DNA from: Nocardioides luteus
GTDB taxonomy: Bacteria > Actinomycetota > Actinomycetes > Propionibacteriales > Nocardioidaceae
DNA: 64,000 bases
Assembly: GCF_014648595.1 (NCBI RefSeq)
Contig: NZ_BMRK01000010.1
Coordinates: 92,907 to 156,906 of the forward strand
Reading direction: 5' to 3'
The translations under genes and the position numbers were made by a program. Shown in pieces: positions 17,908 through 26,436 of the stretch (positions are counted from its first letter, which is position 1; each line of letters opens with the position of its first letter). The notes beneath the pieces were generated by a model. It saw only the letters and a program-made list of their open reading frames with translations. It was not told the origin of the DNA and did no database searches.

Positions 17908-18891
17908 TCAGTTCTTGATGTGTGAGGCGATCTGGTCGGCGGCGGTGTCGCCGTAGGACTCCCGGACCCGGGCGACAAACTCCTCGGCGGTGAAGGAGTA
18001 CTCCTGCGGGCCGACGGTCTCGACGCAGTAGGCGGCCAGCACGCAGCCGACCTCGGCGGCCTGCTCGAGCTCGCAGTCCCAGGCCAGCGCGGCCAGGAAG
18101 CCGGCGCGGAAGGCGTCGCCGACACCGGTGGGCTCGATCGCGTCGACGTTCTTCGCGGCAGGCAGCTCGATGGTGTCCTCGCCCTTGCGCTGGACGCGGA
18201 CGCCGTCCTTGCCGAGCGTGGTGACCTGGGTGCCGACCCGGGCCAGGACCTCCTCGGCGGACCAGCCGGTCTTCTGCTGGAGGACGTGGGACTCGTATTC
18301 GTTGGTGAACAGGTAGGCGGCGCCGTCGACGAGGTCACGGATCAGCTCGCCGTCGCCGAAGGCGAGCTGCTGACTGGGGTCGGAGATGAAGGTGTAGCCG
18401 CGCTGGCGCGCCTCGTCGGTGTGGCGCTTCATCGCGTCGGGGTCGTCGGGCGCGACCAGCACGAAGGCGGGGTCGCCCACCTTCTCGGCGATCGGGCCGA
18501 GCTCGATCTCACGGGCCTCGGCCATGGCACCCGGGTAGAAGCTGGCGAACTGCGCCATCGCGGTGTCGGTGGTGCAGACGAACCGCGCGGTGTGGCGCGT
18601 CTCGGAGACGTGCAGGTGGTCGCAGTTGACGCCGTGGCGCTCGAGCCAGGAGCGGTAGTCGGCGAAGTCCTCACCGACCGCACCGACGAGCACCGGAGCG
18701 AGGCCGAGGTTGGCCAGCCCGAAGGAGATGTTGGCCCCGACGCCACCGCGGCGGATCTCGAGGTCGTTGACGAGGAAGCTCACCGAGAGCTTGTCGAGCT
18801 GGTCGGCGACCAGCGAGTCGGCGAACTTTCCACCGAAGGTCATCAGGTGGTCGGTGGCGATGGATCCTGCGATCAGGAGTGAACCGGACAT
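17908..18891 (-). CDS. adoK: PfkB-family carbohydrate kinase, adenosine kinase type
   Basis: This ribokinase-fold kinase probably phosphorylates adenosine to AMP. The 327-residue product has the two PfkB signatures: the RRGGVGANISFGLANLG region near residues 47-63 and EPTGVGDAFRAGFLA near the C-terminus, with catalytic Asp in GDAF. In M. tuberculosis the homologous gene between ctaC and the erpA-like gene (Rv2202c) is an adenosine kinase, and the same neighbours are here. The symbol rests on this synteny, so another nucleoside or sugar substrate remains possible. Confidence 0.85.
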   Translation of the reverse strand: MSGSLLIAGSIATDHLMTFGGKFADSLVADQLDKLSVSFLVNDLEIRRGGVGANISFGLANLGLAPVLVGAVGEDFADYRSWLERHGVNCDHLHVSETRHTARFVCTTDTAMAQFASFYPGAMAEAREIELGPIAEKVGDPAFVLVAPDDPDAMKRHTDEARQRGYTFISDPSQQLAFGDGELIRDLVDGAAYLFTNEYESHVLQQKTGWSAEEVLARVGTQVTTLGKDGVRVQRKGEDTIELPAAKNVDAIEPTGVGDAFRAGFLAALAWDCELEQAAEVGCVLAAYCVETVGPQEYSFTAEEFVARVRESYGDTAADQIASHIKN

Positions 18892-19010
18892 GCGCCGAAC
18901 CCTACCGGCGAGAGGTCGGCCGACGTTAAGGCTCGACCGCGCGCGGAGGACGAAATATTACCGCTGAGTCGGCCTTCTTCTACCCGTTGGTAGTGCTTAC
19001 CGTCATTTGC

Positions 19011-19226
19011 ATGACCGATACTCGCGTTCCGTACGACGACCTCGACAGCCCCGCGCAGCTCAGCGCCGACTGTGCCGCCGCCGACAGCGCGTTGCACCTG
19101 GCCGCGCCCCGGGCGCGGCAGACGACCCGCCCGGAGCCGCCGGTGCGGATGCAGTCCCGCGAGCCGCGCGACGCCGCCATGCTCGAGGCCTGCGGCCACG
19201 TCGCCGACGGCCTCGCCCTGACCTAG
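19011..19226 (+). CDS. Small hypothetical protein
   Basis: This is a 71-residue ORF starting MTDTRVPYDDLDSPAQ. It is acidic at the N-terminus and Arg-rich in the middle (APRARQTTRPEPPVRMQSREPRD), with no recognised domain. Support comes from position: the intergenic region upstream has an AT-rich stretch (TAGTGCTTACCG), and two hairpins, the second terminator-like, follow within 70 bases. No ribosome site is clear, so it may be leaderless. It could be a non-coding transcript instead. Confidence 0.45.
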   Translation: MTDTRVPYDDLDSPAQLSADCAAADSALHLAAPRARQTTRPEPPVRMQSREPRDAAMLEACGHVADGLALT

Positions 19227-19234
19227 GAGATCTC

Positions 19235-19254
19235 GGCCTCCCATCGAGGAGGCC
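19235..19254 (+). other. Short hairpin after the small ORF
   Basis: GGCCTCC (19235-19241) pairs with GGAGGCC (19248-19254) around a 6-base loop. It directly precedes the stronger terminator hairpin. Confidence 0.6.
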
Positions 19255-19263
19255 ACCAGATAC

Positions 19264-19295
19264 CAGCAGCCCCTGCCGAACGGCAGGGGCTGCTG
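19264..19295 (+). terminator. Strong terminator-like hairpin
   Basis: A perfect 14-base-pair stem (CAGCAGCCCCTGCC with its complement) with a 4-base loop GAAC, followed by ACGTTTCACG. It lies 38 bases after the stop of the small plus-strand ORF at 19011. Confidence 0.8.
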
Positions 19296-19314
19296 ACGTT
19301 TCACGTCTTCATGA

Positions 19315-19431
19315 ATCTGAGGTGTCCGGTGCGTGCGATGGCAAGGCGCGGACGCGAAGGCGACCTTCGAGGCGAAGCCGGTCGTCGAAGCGTCCGCAAC
19401 GCGGCCAGCGTGCGTGCCGGGCGCCTCAGAT
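19315..19431. repeat. 117-base imperfect palindrome
   Basis: ATCTGAGG (19315-19322) is complementary to CCTCAGAT (19424-19431). Pairing continues inward with G-U wobble and a one-base gap, then through GCGGACGC against GCGTCCGC, giving arms of about 52 bases. The right end touches the erpA stop codon (19431-19433). It may be a structured RNA, a decayed small mobile element, or an extended terminator for erpA. Confidence 0.6.
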
Positions 19432-19784
19432 CAGTGGAAGGAGTCGCCGCAGGCGCATGAACCCGTGGCGTTGGGGTTGTCGATGGTGAACCCCTGCTTC
19501 TCGATGGTGTCCACGAAGTCGATCATCGCGCCGTTGAGGTAGGGAACGCTCATCCGGTCGACCACGACGGAGACGCCGTCGAAGTCGGTGACCACGTCAC
19601 CGTCGAGGGTGCGCTCGTCGAAGAAGAGCTGGTAGCGCAGGCCGGAGCAGCCACCGGGCTGCACGGAGATGCGCAGGCTCAGGTCGTCGCGGCCTTCCTG
19701 CTCCAGGAGGCTCTTCACCTTCGCGGCGGCAACGTCGCTCAAGTTGATGGAGTCGGCGCGGCGTTCGGTCGTCTGCTCGGTCAT
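19431..19784 (-). CDS. erpA: Iron-sulfur cluster insertion protein (A-type carrier)
   Basis: This protein delivers Fe-S clusters to target enzymes. The 117-residue product has the three conserved cysteines of A-type carriers: one in QPGGCSGLRY and two in GSCACGDSF near the C-terminus. INLSDVAAAKVKSLLEQEG is the normal family N-terminus. It stands alone between the palindromic region and the glycerate kinase gene. ErpA and IscA cannot be separated with certainty from sequence alone; ErpA is the usual name in this syntenic position. Confidence 0.9.
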   Translation of the reverse strand: MTEQTTERRADSINLSDVAAAKVKSLLEQEGRDDLSLRISVQPGGCSGLRYQLFFDERTLDGDVVTDFDGVSVVVDRMSVPYLNGAMIDFVDTIEKQGFTIDNPNATGSCACGDSFH

Positions 19785-19848
19785 GTAGCTGGGCTCCCTG
19801 TGCGTGGGTGCGGGTTGTGTCTCTGGGTCAATCGTCGCACATCCCCGG

Positions 19849-20934
19849 TTATTCCCGATGGTCGGCGGACCACGTCCGGGCGACCCTGGCGGCGACCTGG
19901 ACCAGGGAGTCGTACGCCTGGGCCATCGCCTGCTCCTCGCCGACGCTGTCGACGAGCGAGTAGGCGGCGTCGATGCCGAGGGTGCGCATCTCCCGCCCGC
20001 TCATGCTGACCTTCCCCGCCAGCACGATGCAGGGTCGCAGCGCCTGCTCGGCCAGCCGGGCGACACCGGCGGGGACCTTCCCCGAGGCGCTCTGCGGGTC
20101 GAACGAGCCCTCACCGGTGATGACCAGGTCCGCCCGGGAGGCCAGCTTCGGCAGGCCGAGCAGGTCGGCGACCACGTCGAAGCCCGCTCGCCGGGTGCCG
20201 CCGAGGAGCAGCAGCGCGAACCCCATCCCGCCGGCGGCGCCCGCGCCCTTCTCGGTCGAGGTCGTACGCGACGTGGCGGCCGCGAGATCCTGCAGCGCAC
20301 CGTCCCAGCGGGGCATGGTCTCCTCGGTGAGCCCCTTCTGCTCACCGTAGACCTTGATCGCGCCGAAGAGCCCGGTCAGCGGGTTGTCGACGTCGCTGGC
20401 GATCACGATCTCCGGCCCGAAGGGCTCGGGAAGGGCGACCTCGGTGATGCCTTCGAGGCCCGCGACGCCGGCGTCGAGCGGGCGGTCGGCGGTGGCTCCG
20501 AGCGCGGCGAGCAGCCCCGCTCCCCCGTCGCTGGTGCCCGACCCGCCCAGACCGACCACGACCCTGCGCACCCCGGCGTCGCGGGCGGCGAGGAGCAGCT
20601 GCCCGACGCCGTAGGAGGTCGCTCGCTCGGCACCCTCTCCGCGGGTCAGGTGCAGGCCGGCGGCCTGGGCCGACTCGATATAGGCGGTCTCGCCCTCGAT
20701 CAGCAGCTGTGCGGTCGCGGGGTCGCCATGCGGTCCGCGGACCTCGAGCTCACGCAGGTCTCCGCCGAGCACCTCGTGGAGCAGCTCGAGGAAGCCCGGG
20801 CCGCCGTCGGCCATCGGCGCCAGGGAGAGCTCGTCGCCCGGCGCCGTGCGCTGCCACCCCTCCGCGATCGCGGCGGCCGCCTCAGCGGCGCTCAGCGTGC
20901 CTGCGTACTTGTCCGGGGCGATCAGCACTCGCAT
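19849..20934 (-). CDS. Glycerate kinase
   Basis: This kinase phosphorylates glycerate (type I, GarK/GlxK family), linking glycerate to glycolysis. The N-terminus RVLIAPDKYAGTLSAAEAA is the family signature (usually APDSFKGSL), and LGGSGTSDGGAGLLAALG and VITGEGSFDPQSASGK are the other conserved blocks. Length is 361 residues. The position next to erpA is shared with mycobacteria (Rv2205c). Confidence 0.93.
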   Translation of the reverse strand: MRVLIAPDKYAGTLSAAEAAAAIAEGWQRTAPGDELSLAPMADGGPGFLELLHEVLGGDLRELEVRGPHGDPATAQLLIEGETAYIESAQAAGLHLTRGEGAERATSYGVGQLLLAARDAGVRRVVVGLGGSGTSDGGAGLLAALGATADRPLDAGVAGLEGITEVALPEPFGPEIVIASDVDNPLTGLFGAIKVYGEQKGLTEETMPRWDGALQDLAAATSRTTSTEKGAGAAGGMGFALLLLGGTRRAGFDVVADLLGLPKLASRADLVITGEGSFDPQSASGKVPAGVARLAEQALRPCIVLAGKVSMSGREMRTLGIDAAYSLVDSVGEEQAMAQAYDSLVQVAARVARTWSADHRE

Positions 20935-20986
20935 GGCCGCAACCTACCGGTGGTCCGCAGCGCCTGGTGTTCTGCGGGGCGTTCTG

Positions 20987-21004
20987 CAGTTGTTCTGACA
21001 ACTG
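20987..21004. promoter_or_regulatory. Inverted repeat in a divergent promoter region
   Basis: CAGTTGT-TCTG-ACAACTG lies between the divergent glycerate kinase gene and the gene at 21063. TTCTG(A/C) motifs recur beside it. It may be an operator; the regulator is unknown. Confidence 0.4.
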
Positions 21005-21062
21005 TTCCGCAGGGTGGCTTCGCCTCGTAAAGATCCAGTATGCGTACCGTTAAGGTTGTTTC

Positions 21063-22109
21063 GTGAACTTTGGGCAGCGCGGGGGGCGCGACTCAGCAGC
21101 ACGGCGGATCGACAGGTTCTGGCGCTGGTGGGTATGCAAGGGGGCTCGGGCATGCACTGCCGCCCTGGACGCGGACGACCAGATGGCTCTGGTGTCTTTG
21201 CTGGCCCGACGGATCGACGCCATCCAGGCCGGCCTGAGCTGGGAGATCGGCCCCGGACCGCTGGGTGGCCGGCTCCTGGTGGTCTCGGCCGGCGGCAACC
21301 CCGACCACCGCGCGCTGGCGCGCCGCTGGCTGCTCTCCGCTCCCGAGCCCGACGGGATCTCACCCTGGGAGTTCAGCGACCAGCGCCCACCCGTCGACGA
21401 CCCCGTCGGGGCGGAGCTGTCGCCGCCCGGTCGCGCCACGATCCGGCTGGCCGACGTGCTGGTCGGCGCCCGGCAGCGGGGTGCCCGCCTCGACGTCACC
21501 GTCTTCCACCCCGAGCTCTGCGGCCTCGACGAGGACACGCGGCTGCGGATCGCCTTCCACGCCCTCGACACCACGCTCGGCGAGTCCGACACCGAGCTGT
21601 GGATCGGTGAGGTCGAGGCCACGACCACCCCGCCGCGCGACGGTTTCGGCCTCGGTGATCTCGCCATCGCGGTGACGAACCTCCGCAAGGAGTACGTCGA
21701 CGACGACGGCAACCCGGCTTGGGTGCTGCTCCACGCCGACAGCCCGCAGGGACCGGTCGTGGCGAGCGCGATCGTGCCGCTCCACCCGGTCATCGCACCC
21801 AACCTGACCCATCACGTCGGCATGCTGGTGCCCTACGTCGGCTTCGCCGAGCGGGGGCTCCCCTCGAGCGACGCGCTGTGCGAGCTGCGGCGGCTGGAGG
21901 ACCGGCTGACCTCGACGCTCGGCGCCGACGGCCGGGTCGTGGCCCACGAGACCACCAACGGCGTACGCCTCCTGCATGCCTACATCGATCCGACCACCTC
22001 CGCGCCACAGCGGGTGGAGGAGGCGCTCTGCGGCTGGGCGCACGGCGACGTGATCACCCGCGTCGACACCGACCCGGCCTGGGAGGCCGTGCGCCCGCTG
22101 CGCGCCTGA
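21063..22109 (+). CDS. Uncharacterised protein
   Basis: This 348-residue soluble protein starts at GTG 21063. I do not recognise a named domain with certainty. The N-terminal part (about 30-105, with RRIDAIQAGLSWEIGPG and HRALARRWLLSAPEPDG) resembles a family of actinobacterial proteins that compare predicted and measured values. The C-terminal third (about 270-345) ends in a compact acidic domain. There is no signal peptide or membrane helix. The TTAAGGT upstream is close to the start codon, so the transcript may have a short or no leader. Confidence 0.7.
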   Translation: MNFGQRGGRDSAARRIDRFWRWWVCKGARACTAALDADDQMALVSLLARRIDAIQAGLSWEIGPGPLGGRLLVVSAGGNPDHRALARRWLLSAPEPDGISPWEFSDQRPPVDDPVGAELSPPGRATIRLADVLVGARQRGARLDVTVFHPELCGLDEDTRLRIAFHALDTTLGESDTELWIGEVEATTTPPRDGFGLGDLAIAVTNLRKEYVDDDGNPAWVLLHADSPQGPVVASAIVPLHPVIAPNLTHHVGMLVPYVGFAERGLPSSDALCELRRLEDRLTSTLGADGRVVAHETTNGVRLLHAYIDPTTSAPQRVEEALCGWAHGDVITRVDTDPAWEAVRPLRA

Positions 22110-22125
22110 GATACGTTCACCGGCC

Positions 22126-22992
22126 ATGGAGATCCGGCCGATGCAGCCTGCGGACGTACCCCTCGCCCAGCAGCTCAGCGACGACGCCTTCTACGAGGCC
22201 GCCCTGCTGTCGCGACGGGAGTCGGACCCGCCCGCACAGCGGCGCCCGCCGGCGCGAGCCGCCAGCTGGATCACCCGCACCATGGAGTTCCTCGCCACCG
22301 ACGCGCAGGGGTGCGTCGCGGCACACGACTCCGAGGGCCTGGCCGGCTTCGCGATCTCGGTCCGACGTGAGGACGTGCTGTGGATCCTGTGCACCTTCGC
22401 GGTCCGCCCGGGGCTCCAGGGCAAGGGACTGGGCAAGCGCCTGCTGGAGGCGTCGGCGGCGTACGGCTCCGACTGCCCCCGCTGGATGCTCTCGGCCAGC
22501 GATGATCCGAAGGCCCTGCGCCGCTATCGGCTGGCCGGGTTCGACCTGCACCCCCAGCTCATGCTCCACGGCGAGGTCAGCCGATCTTCGCTGGTCGCGG
22601 TCGAGGAGGTTCGCGAGGGCACCTCCGCCGACCGCGAGCTCCTCGACGCCGTCGACCGCAGGCTCCGCGGGGCGGCCCACGGGCGCGATCACGATTCGCT
22701 GGCCCGGATGGGCACGCTCATCGTCGACACCCACGACCGGGGCTACGCCTACGCCCACTCCACCGGGCCGACGCTCCTCGCCGCCCTGGACGAGGAGACG
22801 GCGACCAGGCTGCTGTGGGAGTGCCTCGCTCGCACCGAGGGTGCGGCCCAGGTGGGCCACGTGACCAGCGCCAACCAGTGGGCCCTCGACGTGGGCCTGG
22901 CGGCCGGGCTGAGCCTCGGCGTCGAGGGTCATCTCGGCGTACGCGGCATGGCTCCCCCGGCGCCCTACCTGCACAACGGCGCCCTGCTGTAG
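22126..22992 (+). CDS. GNAT family N-acetyltransferase
   Basis: This acetyl-CoA-dependent acyltransferase has 288 residues. The acetyl-CoA loop appears as VRPGLQGKGLGKRLLEA near residues 93-109 (Q/RxxGxG/A motif), preceded by strand WILCTFAV. A second, weaker acetyltransferase-like half follows (about residues 160-285, with the N-rich TSANQWALDVGLAAGL), so it may be a double GNAT. The start ATG follows the preceding gene by 16 bases, so the two may be co-transcribed. The substrate is unknown. Confidence 0.87.
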   Translation: MEIRPMQPADVPLAQQLSDDAFYEAALLSRRESDPPAQRRPPARAASWITRTMEFLATDAQGCVAAHDSEGLAGFAISVRREDVLWILCTFAVRPGLQGKGLGKRLLEASAAYGSDCPRWMLSASDDPKALRRYRLAGFDLHPQLMLHGEVSRSSLVAVEEVREGTSADRELLDAVDRRLRGAAHGRDHDSLARMGTLIVDTHDRGYAYAHSTGPTLLAALDEETATRLLWECLARTEGAAQVGHVTSANQWALDVGLAAGLSLGVEGHLGVRGMAPPAPYLHNGALL

Positions 22993-23037
22993 ACCGCGAT
23001 GTGACCCACGCCACCGAGACGTGGAAGCCGTCACATG

Positions 23038-23043
23038 TATTAT
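23038..23043 (+). promoter_or_regulatory. Putative -10 box of nadA, leaderless transcript
   Basis: TATTAT at 23038-23043 lies seven bases before the ATG at 23051, which would put the transcription start at or next to the start codon. No ribosome site lies in between. A good -35 box is not visible. Confidence 0.55.
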
Positions 23044-23050
23044 CGTCATC

Positions 23051-24223
23051 ATGACGACTGTCGACCTCCCGCTGCTCCCCCTCGGGCGTGGCGTTGACCT
23101 GAACTCCGAGCGTGGCGTCGATTGCCCCGGTGACCTGCCGGCGGCCTCCGACCCCGACCTGGTGAAGCGTGCGCTGGCCGCCAAGGAGAAGCTCGGCGAG
23201 AAGGTGTTCGTCCTCGGCCACCACTACCAGCGCGACGAGGTCATCCAGTTCGCCGACGTGACCGGCGACTCCTTCAAGCTCGCCCGCGACGCGGCGGCTC
23301 GGCCGGACGCGGAGTACATCGTCTTCTGCGGCGTGCACTTCATGGCGGAGTCGGCCGACATCCTGACCGGGCCCTCGCAGGCGGTCATCCTGCCCGACCT
23401 GGCGGCCGGCTGCTCGATGGCCGACATGGCCCGGCTGGGCCAGGTGGAGAAGGCCTGGGAAGCCCTCTCCGAGGCCGGTGTCGCCGAGCAGGTCGTGCCG
23501 GTGACCTACATGAACTCCTCGGCCGACATCAAGGCCTTCTGCGGCCGTCACGACGGCGTCGTGTGCACCTCCTCCAACGCGCAGGCCGTGCTGGAGTGGG
23601 CGTTCGAGCAGAAGTCGGACGCCAAGGTGCTCTTCTTCCCCGACCAGCACCTCGGCCGCAACACCGCCGTCCTCAAGCTCGGCATGGAGCTGGGCGACTG
23701 CGTGGTCTGGGACCCGCTGAAGCCCGGCGGCGGCGTCACCCCGGAGGAGCTCCGGGCCGCGAAGATGATCCTGTGGAAGGGGCACTGCTCGGTCCACGGC
23801 CGCTTCTCCCCCGACACCATCGACGAGCTGCGCGCCGAGATCCCGGACGTACAGATCCTCGTCCACCCCGAGTGCCAGCACGAGGTGGTTCTCAAGGCCG
23901 ACCTGGTCGGCTCGACCGAGTTCATCATCTCGACCATCGAGGCCGCTCCTGCCGGTTCGGCCTGGGCGATCGGCACCGAGCTCAACCTGGTCAAGCGCCT
24001 CGCCGCCGCCCACCCGGACAAGCGGATCGTCTTCCTCGACCGCACGGTCTGCTACTGCTCGACGATGAACCGCATCGACCTCCCCCACTTCGTCTGGGCC
24101 CTCGAGGCCCTGGTCGAGGGCCAGGTCGTCAACCGCATCGAGGTCGACGCCGACACCGAGCACTACGCCAAGCTCGCCCTCCAGCGCATGCTCGACCTCC
24201 CGGGCAAGACCGAGAAGGACTGA
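23051..24223 (+). CDS. nadA: Quinolinate synthase
   Basis: This 4Fe-4S enzyme condenses iminoaspartate and dihydroxyacetone phosphate to quinolinate in de novo NAD synthesis. Conserved blocks include VLGHHYQRDEVIQFAD, FCGVHFMAESADIL, VCTSSNA, HPECQHEV and DRTVCYCSTMNRI, giving the three cluster cysteines. I start at ATG 23051 (390 residues). Its usual partners nadB and nadC are not adjacent, unlike the nadABC operons of many actinobacteria. Confidence 0.95.
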   Translation: MTTVDLPLLPLGRGVDLNSERGVDCPGDLPAASDPDLVKRALAAKEKLGEKVFVLGHHYQRDEVIQFADVTGDSFKLARDAAARPDAEYIVFCGVHFMAESADILTGPSQAVILPDLAAGCSMADMARLGQVEKAWEALSEAGVAEQVVPVTYMNSSADIKAFCGRHDGVVCTSSNAQAVLEWAFEQKSDAKVLFFPDQHLGRNTAVLKLGMELGDCVVWDPLKPGGGVTPEELRAAKMILWKGHCSVHGRFSPDTIDELRAEIPDVQILVHPECQHEVVLKADLVGSTEFIISTIEAAPAGSAWAIGTELNLVKRLAAAHPDKRIVFLDRTVCYCSTMNRIDLPHFVWALEALVEGQVVNRIEVDADTEHYAKLALQRMLDLPGKTEKD

Positions 24224-24248
24224 CCCCCTCCCGCGGTCTCGGATGGGG

Positions 24249-25661
24249 TCAGCGGGCGGGGAGGCGTACGGCGATGGTGGTGTCGCCGGGGACGCTGGCG
24301 AGGCTCACGGTGCCGCCGTGGGCGGTCACCACGGCGTGCACGATGGCGAGACCGAGGCCGGCGCCGCCGTCGCGCTGACGGGCCTCGTCGGCCCGGGTGA
24401 AGCGCTCGAAGGCGCGCGGTACGAGATCCGGCGGGAACCCGGGGCCGTCGTCGTGGACGTCGAACCCGTCAGGGCGTACGCGGACCGTGACCGTGGTGCC
24501 GGCCGGCGTGTGCCGGCGCTCGTTGGTGAGCAGGTTGCTGATCACCTCGTGGAGGCGCTGGGCGTCGCCGGTGACGGTCACCTCGGCGTCCCCGGACTCG
24601 CCGTCCGCGGGCAGCTCGAGGCGCCAGGTGTGCGAGGGGGCGACGACGCGGGCGTCGTCGACGGCCTCCAGGAGCAGCCGGGTCAGGTCGACCGGCTCGC
24701 GCGCCAGGGGTCGGCCCTGGTCGAGGCGGGCGAGCAGGAGCAGGTCCTCCACCAGCGCGGTCATCCGCAGCGACTCCTCCTCGACCTTGCCCAGCGCCAT
24801 CGGCACCGCCTCGGCGCGCTGCTGGGCCAGCTCGGTGTAGCCACGGATCGTCGTCAGCGGGGTGCGCAGCTCGTGGGATGCGTCCGCGACGAACTGGCGC
24901 ACCTGCTGCTCGGTGCGGTGACGCTCGGCCAGCGAGGTGTCCACGTGGTCGAGCAGCGCGTTGAGGGCCGCGCCGACCTGCCCGACCTCGGTGTCCTCGT
25001 CGGTGAGACGCTCGGGGACGCGTTCGGTCACCGAGACCTCGCCGGAGGAGAGCGGCAGGGCGGCCACGGTGTGGGCGGTGGCAGCGACCTCGCGCAGCGG
25101 GCTGAGCTGGCGGCGTACGACGACGTAGCCCGCGCCTGCGGCCGCCAGCACCCCGAGCAGGGTCAGCAGCGTCTCCCAGAAGACCAGGCTGGCGATGGTG
25201 TCGTCGACCTCGTCGGTCGAGCGGCCGGTGACGACGACCGCGGACCGACCGCTGCGCGGGTCGAAGACGGCCTGAGCGATCACCCGGAACGTGCCGTGCT
25301 CGGGCAGATCGGCGTCGTGGGGGCGGGCGTCGACGTCCACCTCGCGCAGCACCTCCAGGTCGGCGGTGGAAAGCTTCTCGACCTCGTCGGGGTCGAGGTC
25401 GCCGAACGTGCCCCGGGCCTCGCCGTCCTGCGGGAGCTCGGCGTAGACCGAGCCGGGCGCCAGGTTCAGGCGAAAGCCGGGACCCGCAACGCCGCGGGCC
25501 ATGTCGCGTACGTCCCGGTCGAGCCGGTCCATCAGCGTCTCACGCAGCGCGATGGTGGCGAAGGTGCCGATCATCAGCGAGACGGCCAGCACCAGCGCGA
25601 CGGCGGTGATCACCAGCCGCGAGCCGAGCGGCGCGACCAGCCGCCTCAGTCGGCTGGTCAC
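24249..25661 (-). CDS. Two-component sensor histidine kinase
   Basis: This 470-residue membrane kinase has a first helix (about 15-38), an extracellular sensor region (about 40-155), a second helix (WETLLTLLGVLAAAGAGYVVV, about 162-182) and HAMP. The phosphorylation box is DASHELRTPLTTIRGY, followed by N box NLLTNERRHTPAG, DDGPGFPPDL and GGAGLGLAIVHAVV. The N box reads NLLTNERRH, with Glu where Ala is usual. The GTG start overlaps the response regulator stop by four bases. The stimulus is unknown; the downstream position relative to the Psp operon suggests envelope stress. Confidence 0.93.
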   Translation of the reverse strand: MTSRLRRLVAPLGSRLVITAVALVLAVSLMIGTFATIALRETLMDRLDRDVRDMARGVAGPGFRLNLAPGSVYAELPQDGEARGTFGDLDPDEVEKLSTADLEVLREVDVDARPHDADLPEHGTFRVIAQAVFDPRSGRSAVVVTGRSTDEVDDTIASLVFWETLLTLLGVLAAAGAGYVVVRRQLSPLREVAATAHTVAALPLSSGEVSVTERVPERLTDEDTEVGQVGAALNALLDHVDTSLAERHRTEQQVRQFVADASHELRTPLTTIRGYTELAQQRAEAVPMALGKVEEESLRMTALVEDLLLLARLDQGRPLAREPVDLTRLLLEAVDDARVVAPSHTWRLELPADGESGDAEVTVTGDAQRLHEVISNLLTNERRHTPAGTTVTVRVRPDGFDVHDDGPGFPPDLVPRAFERFTRADEARQRDGGAGLGLAIVHAVVTAHGGTVSLASVPGDTTIAVRLPAR

Positions 25662-26380
25662 TCCGCGGCCTTCAGCACGTAGCCCGCGCCCCGCATGGTG
25701 TGGATCATCGGTGACCGGCCGGCGTCGATCTTCTTGCGAAGGTAGGAGATGTAGAGCTCGACGACGTTGGCCTGGCCGCCGAAGTCGTAGGACCAGACCC
25801 GGTCGAGGATCTGGGCCTTCGACAGCACCCGGCGCGGGTTGCGCATCAGAAAGCGCAGCAGCTCGAACTCGGTCGCGGTCAGGGTGACCTCCTCCCCCGC
25901 CCGGTGGACCTCCCGGGAGTCCTCGTCCATCGTCAGGTCGCCGACCCGGATCACCGAGTGCTCCTCGACCCGGGTGGCACCTGCCCGCCGCATCAGCCCG
26001 CGGAGCCGGGCCACCAGCTCCTCGAGCGAGAACGGCTTGATCACGTAGTCGTCGCCGCCCGCGGTCAACCCGGCCACCCGGTCCTCGACCGCGTCCTTCG
26101 CGGTGAGGAAGCAGACCGGCACCGACGGCTGGGAGCTGCGTACGCGGCGGAGCACCTCCAGACCGTCGAAGTCGGGCAGCATCCAGTCGAGCACGATCGC
26201 GTCCGGCGCGATCTCCTTCGCCGCTCCGACAGCAGCCGAGCCCGAGTGGGCCACGGTGATCTCCCAGCCCTCGAACCGCAGCGCCATCGCGATCAGCTCG
26301 GCGATGTTGACCTCGTCGTCGACCACGAGCACCCGCAGCGGCGAGCCGTCGTGGCGGGTCAGGTCCCGTGCAGCAGTCAT
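25658..26380 (-). CDS. OmpR-family response regulator
   Basis: This 240-residue regulator has an N-terminal receiver (acidic pair VVDDEVN, phosphoacceptor Asp in LDWMLPDFDG, Thr in FLTAKD, Lys in KPFSLEEL) and a C-terminal winged helix ending in IHTMRGAGYVLK. The ATG at 26380 is preceded at once by a 17-base palindrome covering the ribosome-site region. It pairs with the kinase gene that follows. It lies 56 bases downstream of the pspAB gene on the same strand, so it may be partly co-transcribed with the Psp operon. Confidence 0.93.
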   Translation of the reverse strand: MTAARDLTRHDGSPLRVLVVDDEVNIAELIAMALRFEGWEITVAHSGSAAVGAAKEIAPDAIVLDWMLPDFDGLEVLRRVRSSQPSVPVCFLTAKDAVEDRVAGLTAGGDDYVIKPFSLEELVARLRGLMRRAGATRVEEHSVIRVGDLTMDEDSREVHRAGEEVTLTATEFELLRFLMRNPRRVLSKAQILDRVWSYDFGGQANVVELYISYLRKKIDAGRSPMIHTMRGAGYVLKAAE

Positions 26381-26397
26381 GGCTCCATCATGGAGCC
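26381..26397. promoter_or_regulatory. Palindrome at the translation start of the response regulator
   Basis: GGCTCCAT-C-ATGGAGCC abuts the ATG at 26380. In RNA it could fold and hide the GGAG ribosome site; in DNA it could be an operator. Confidence 0.5.
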
Positions 26398-26436
26398 GGT
26401 TGCTGTGCGTGACCTGTGAGGTCTCTGTGGCGCGTC

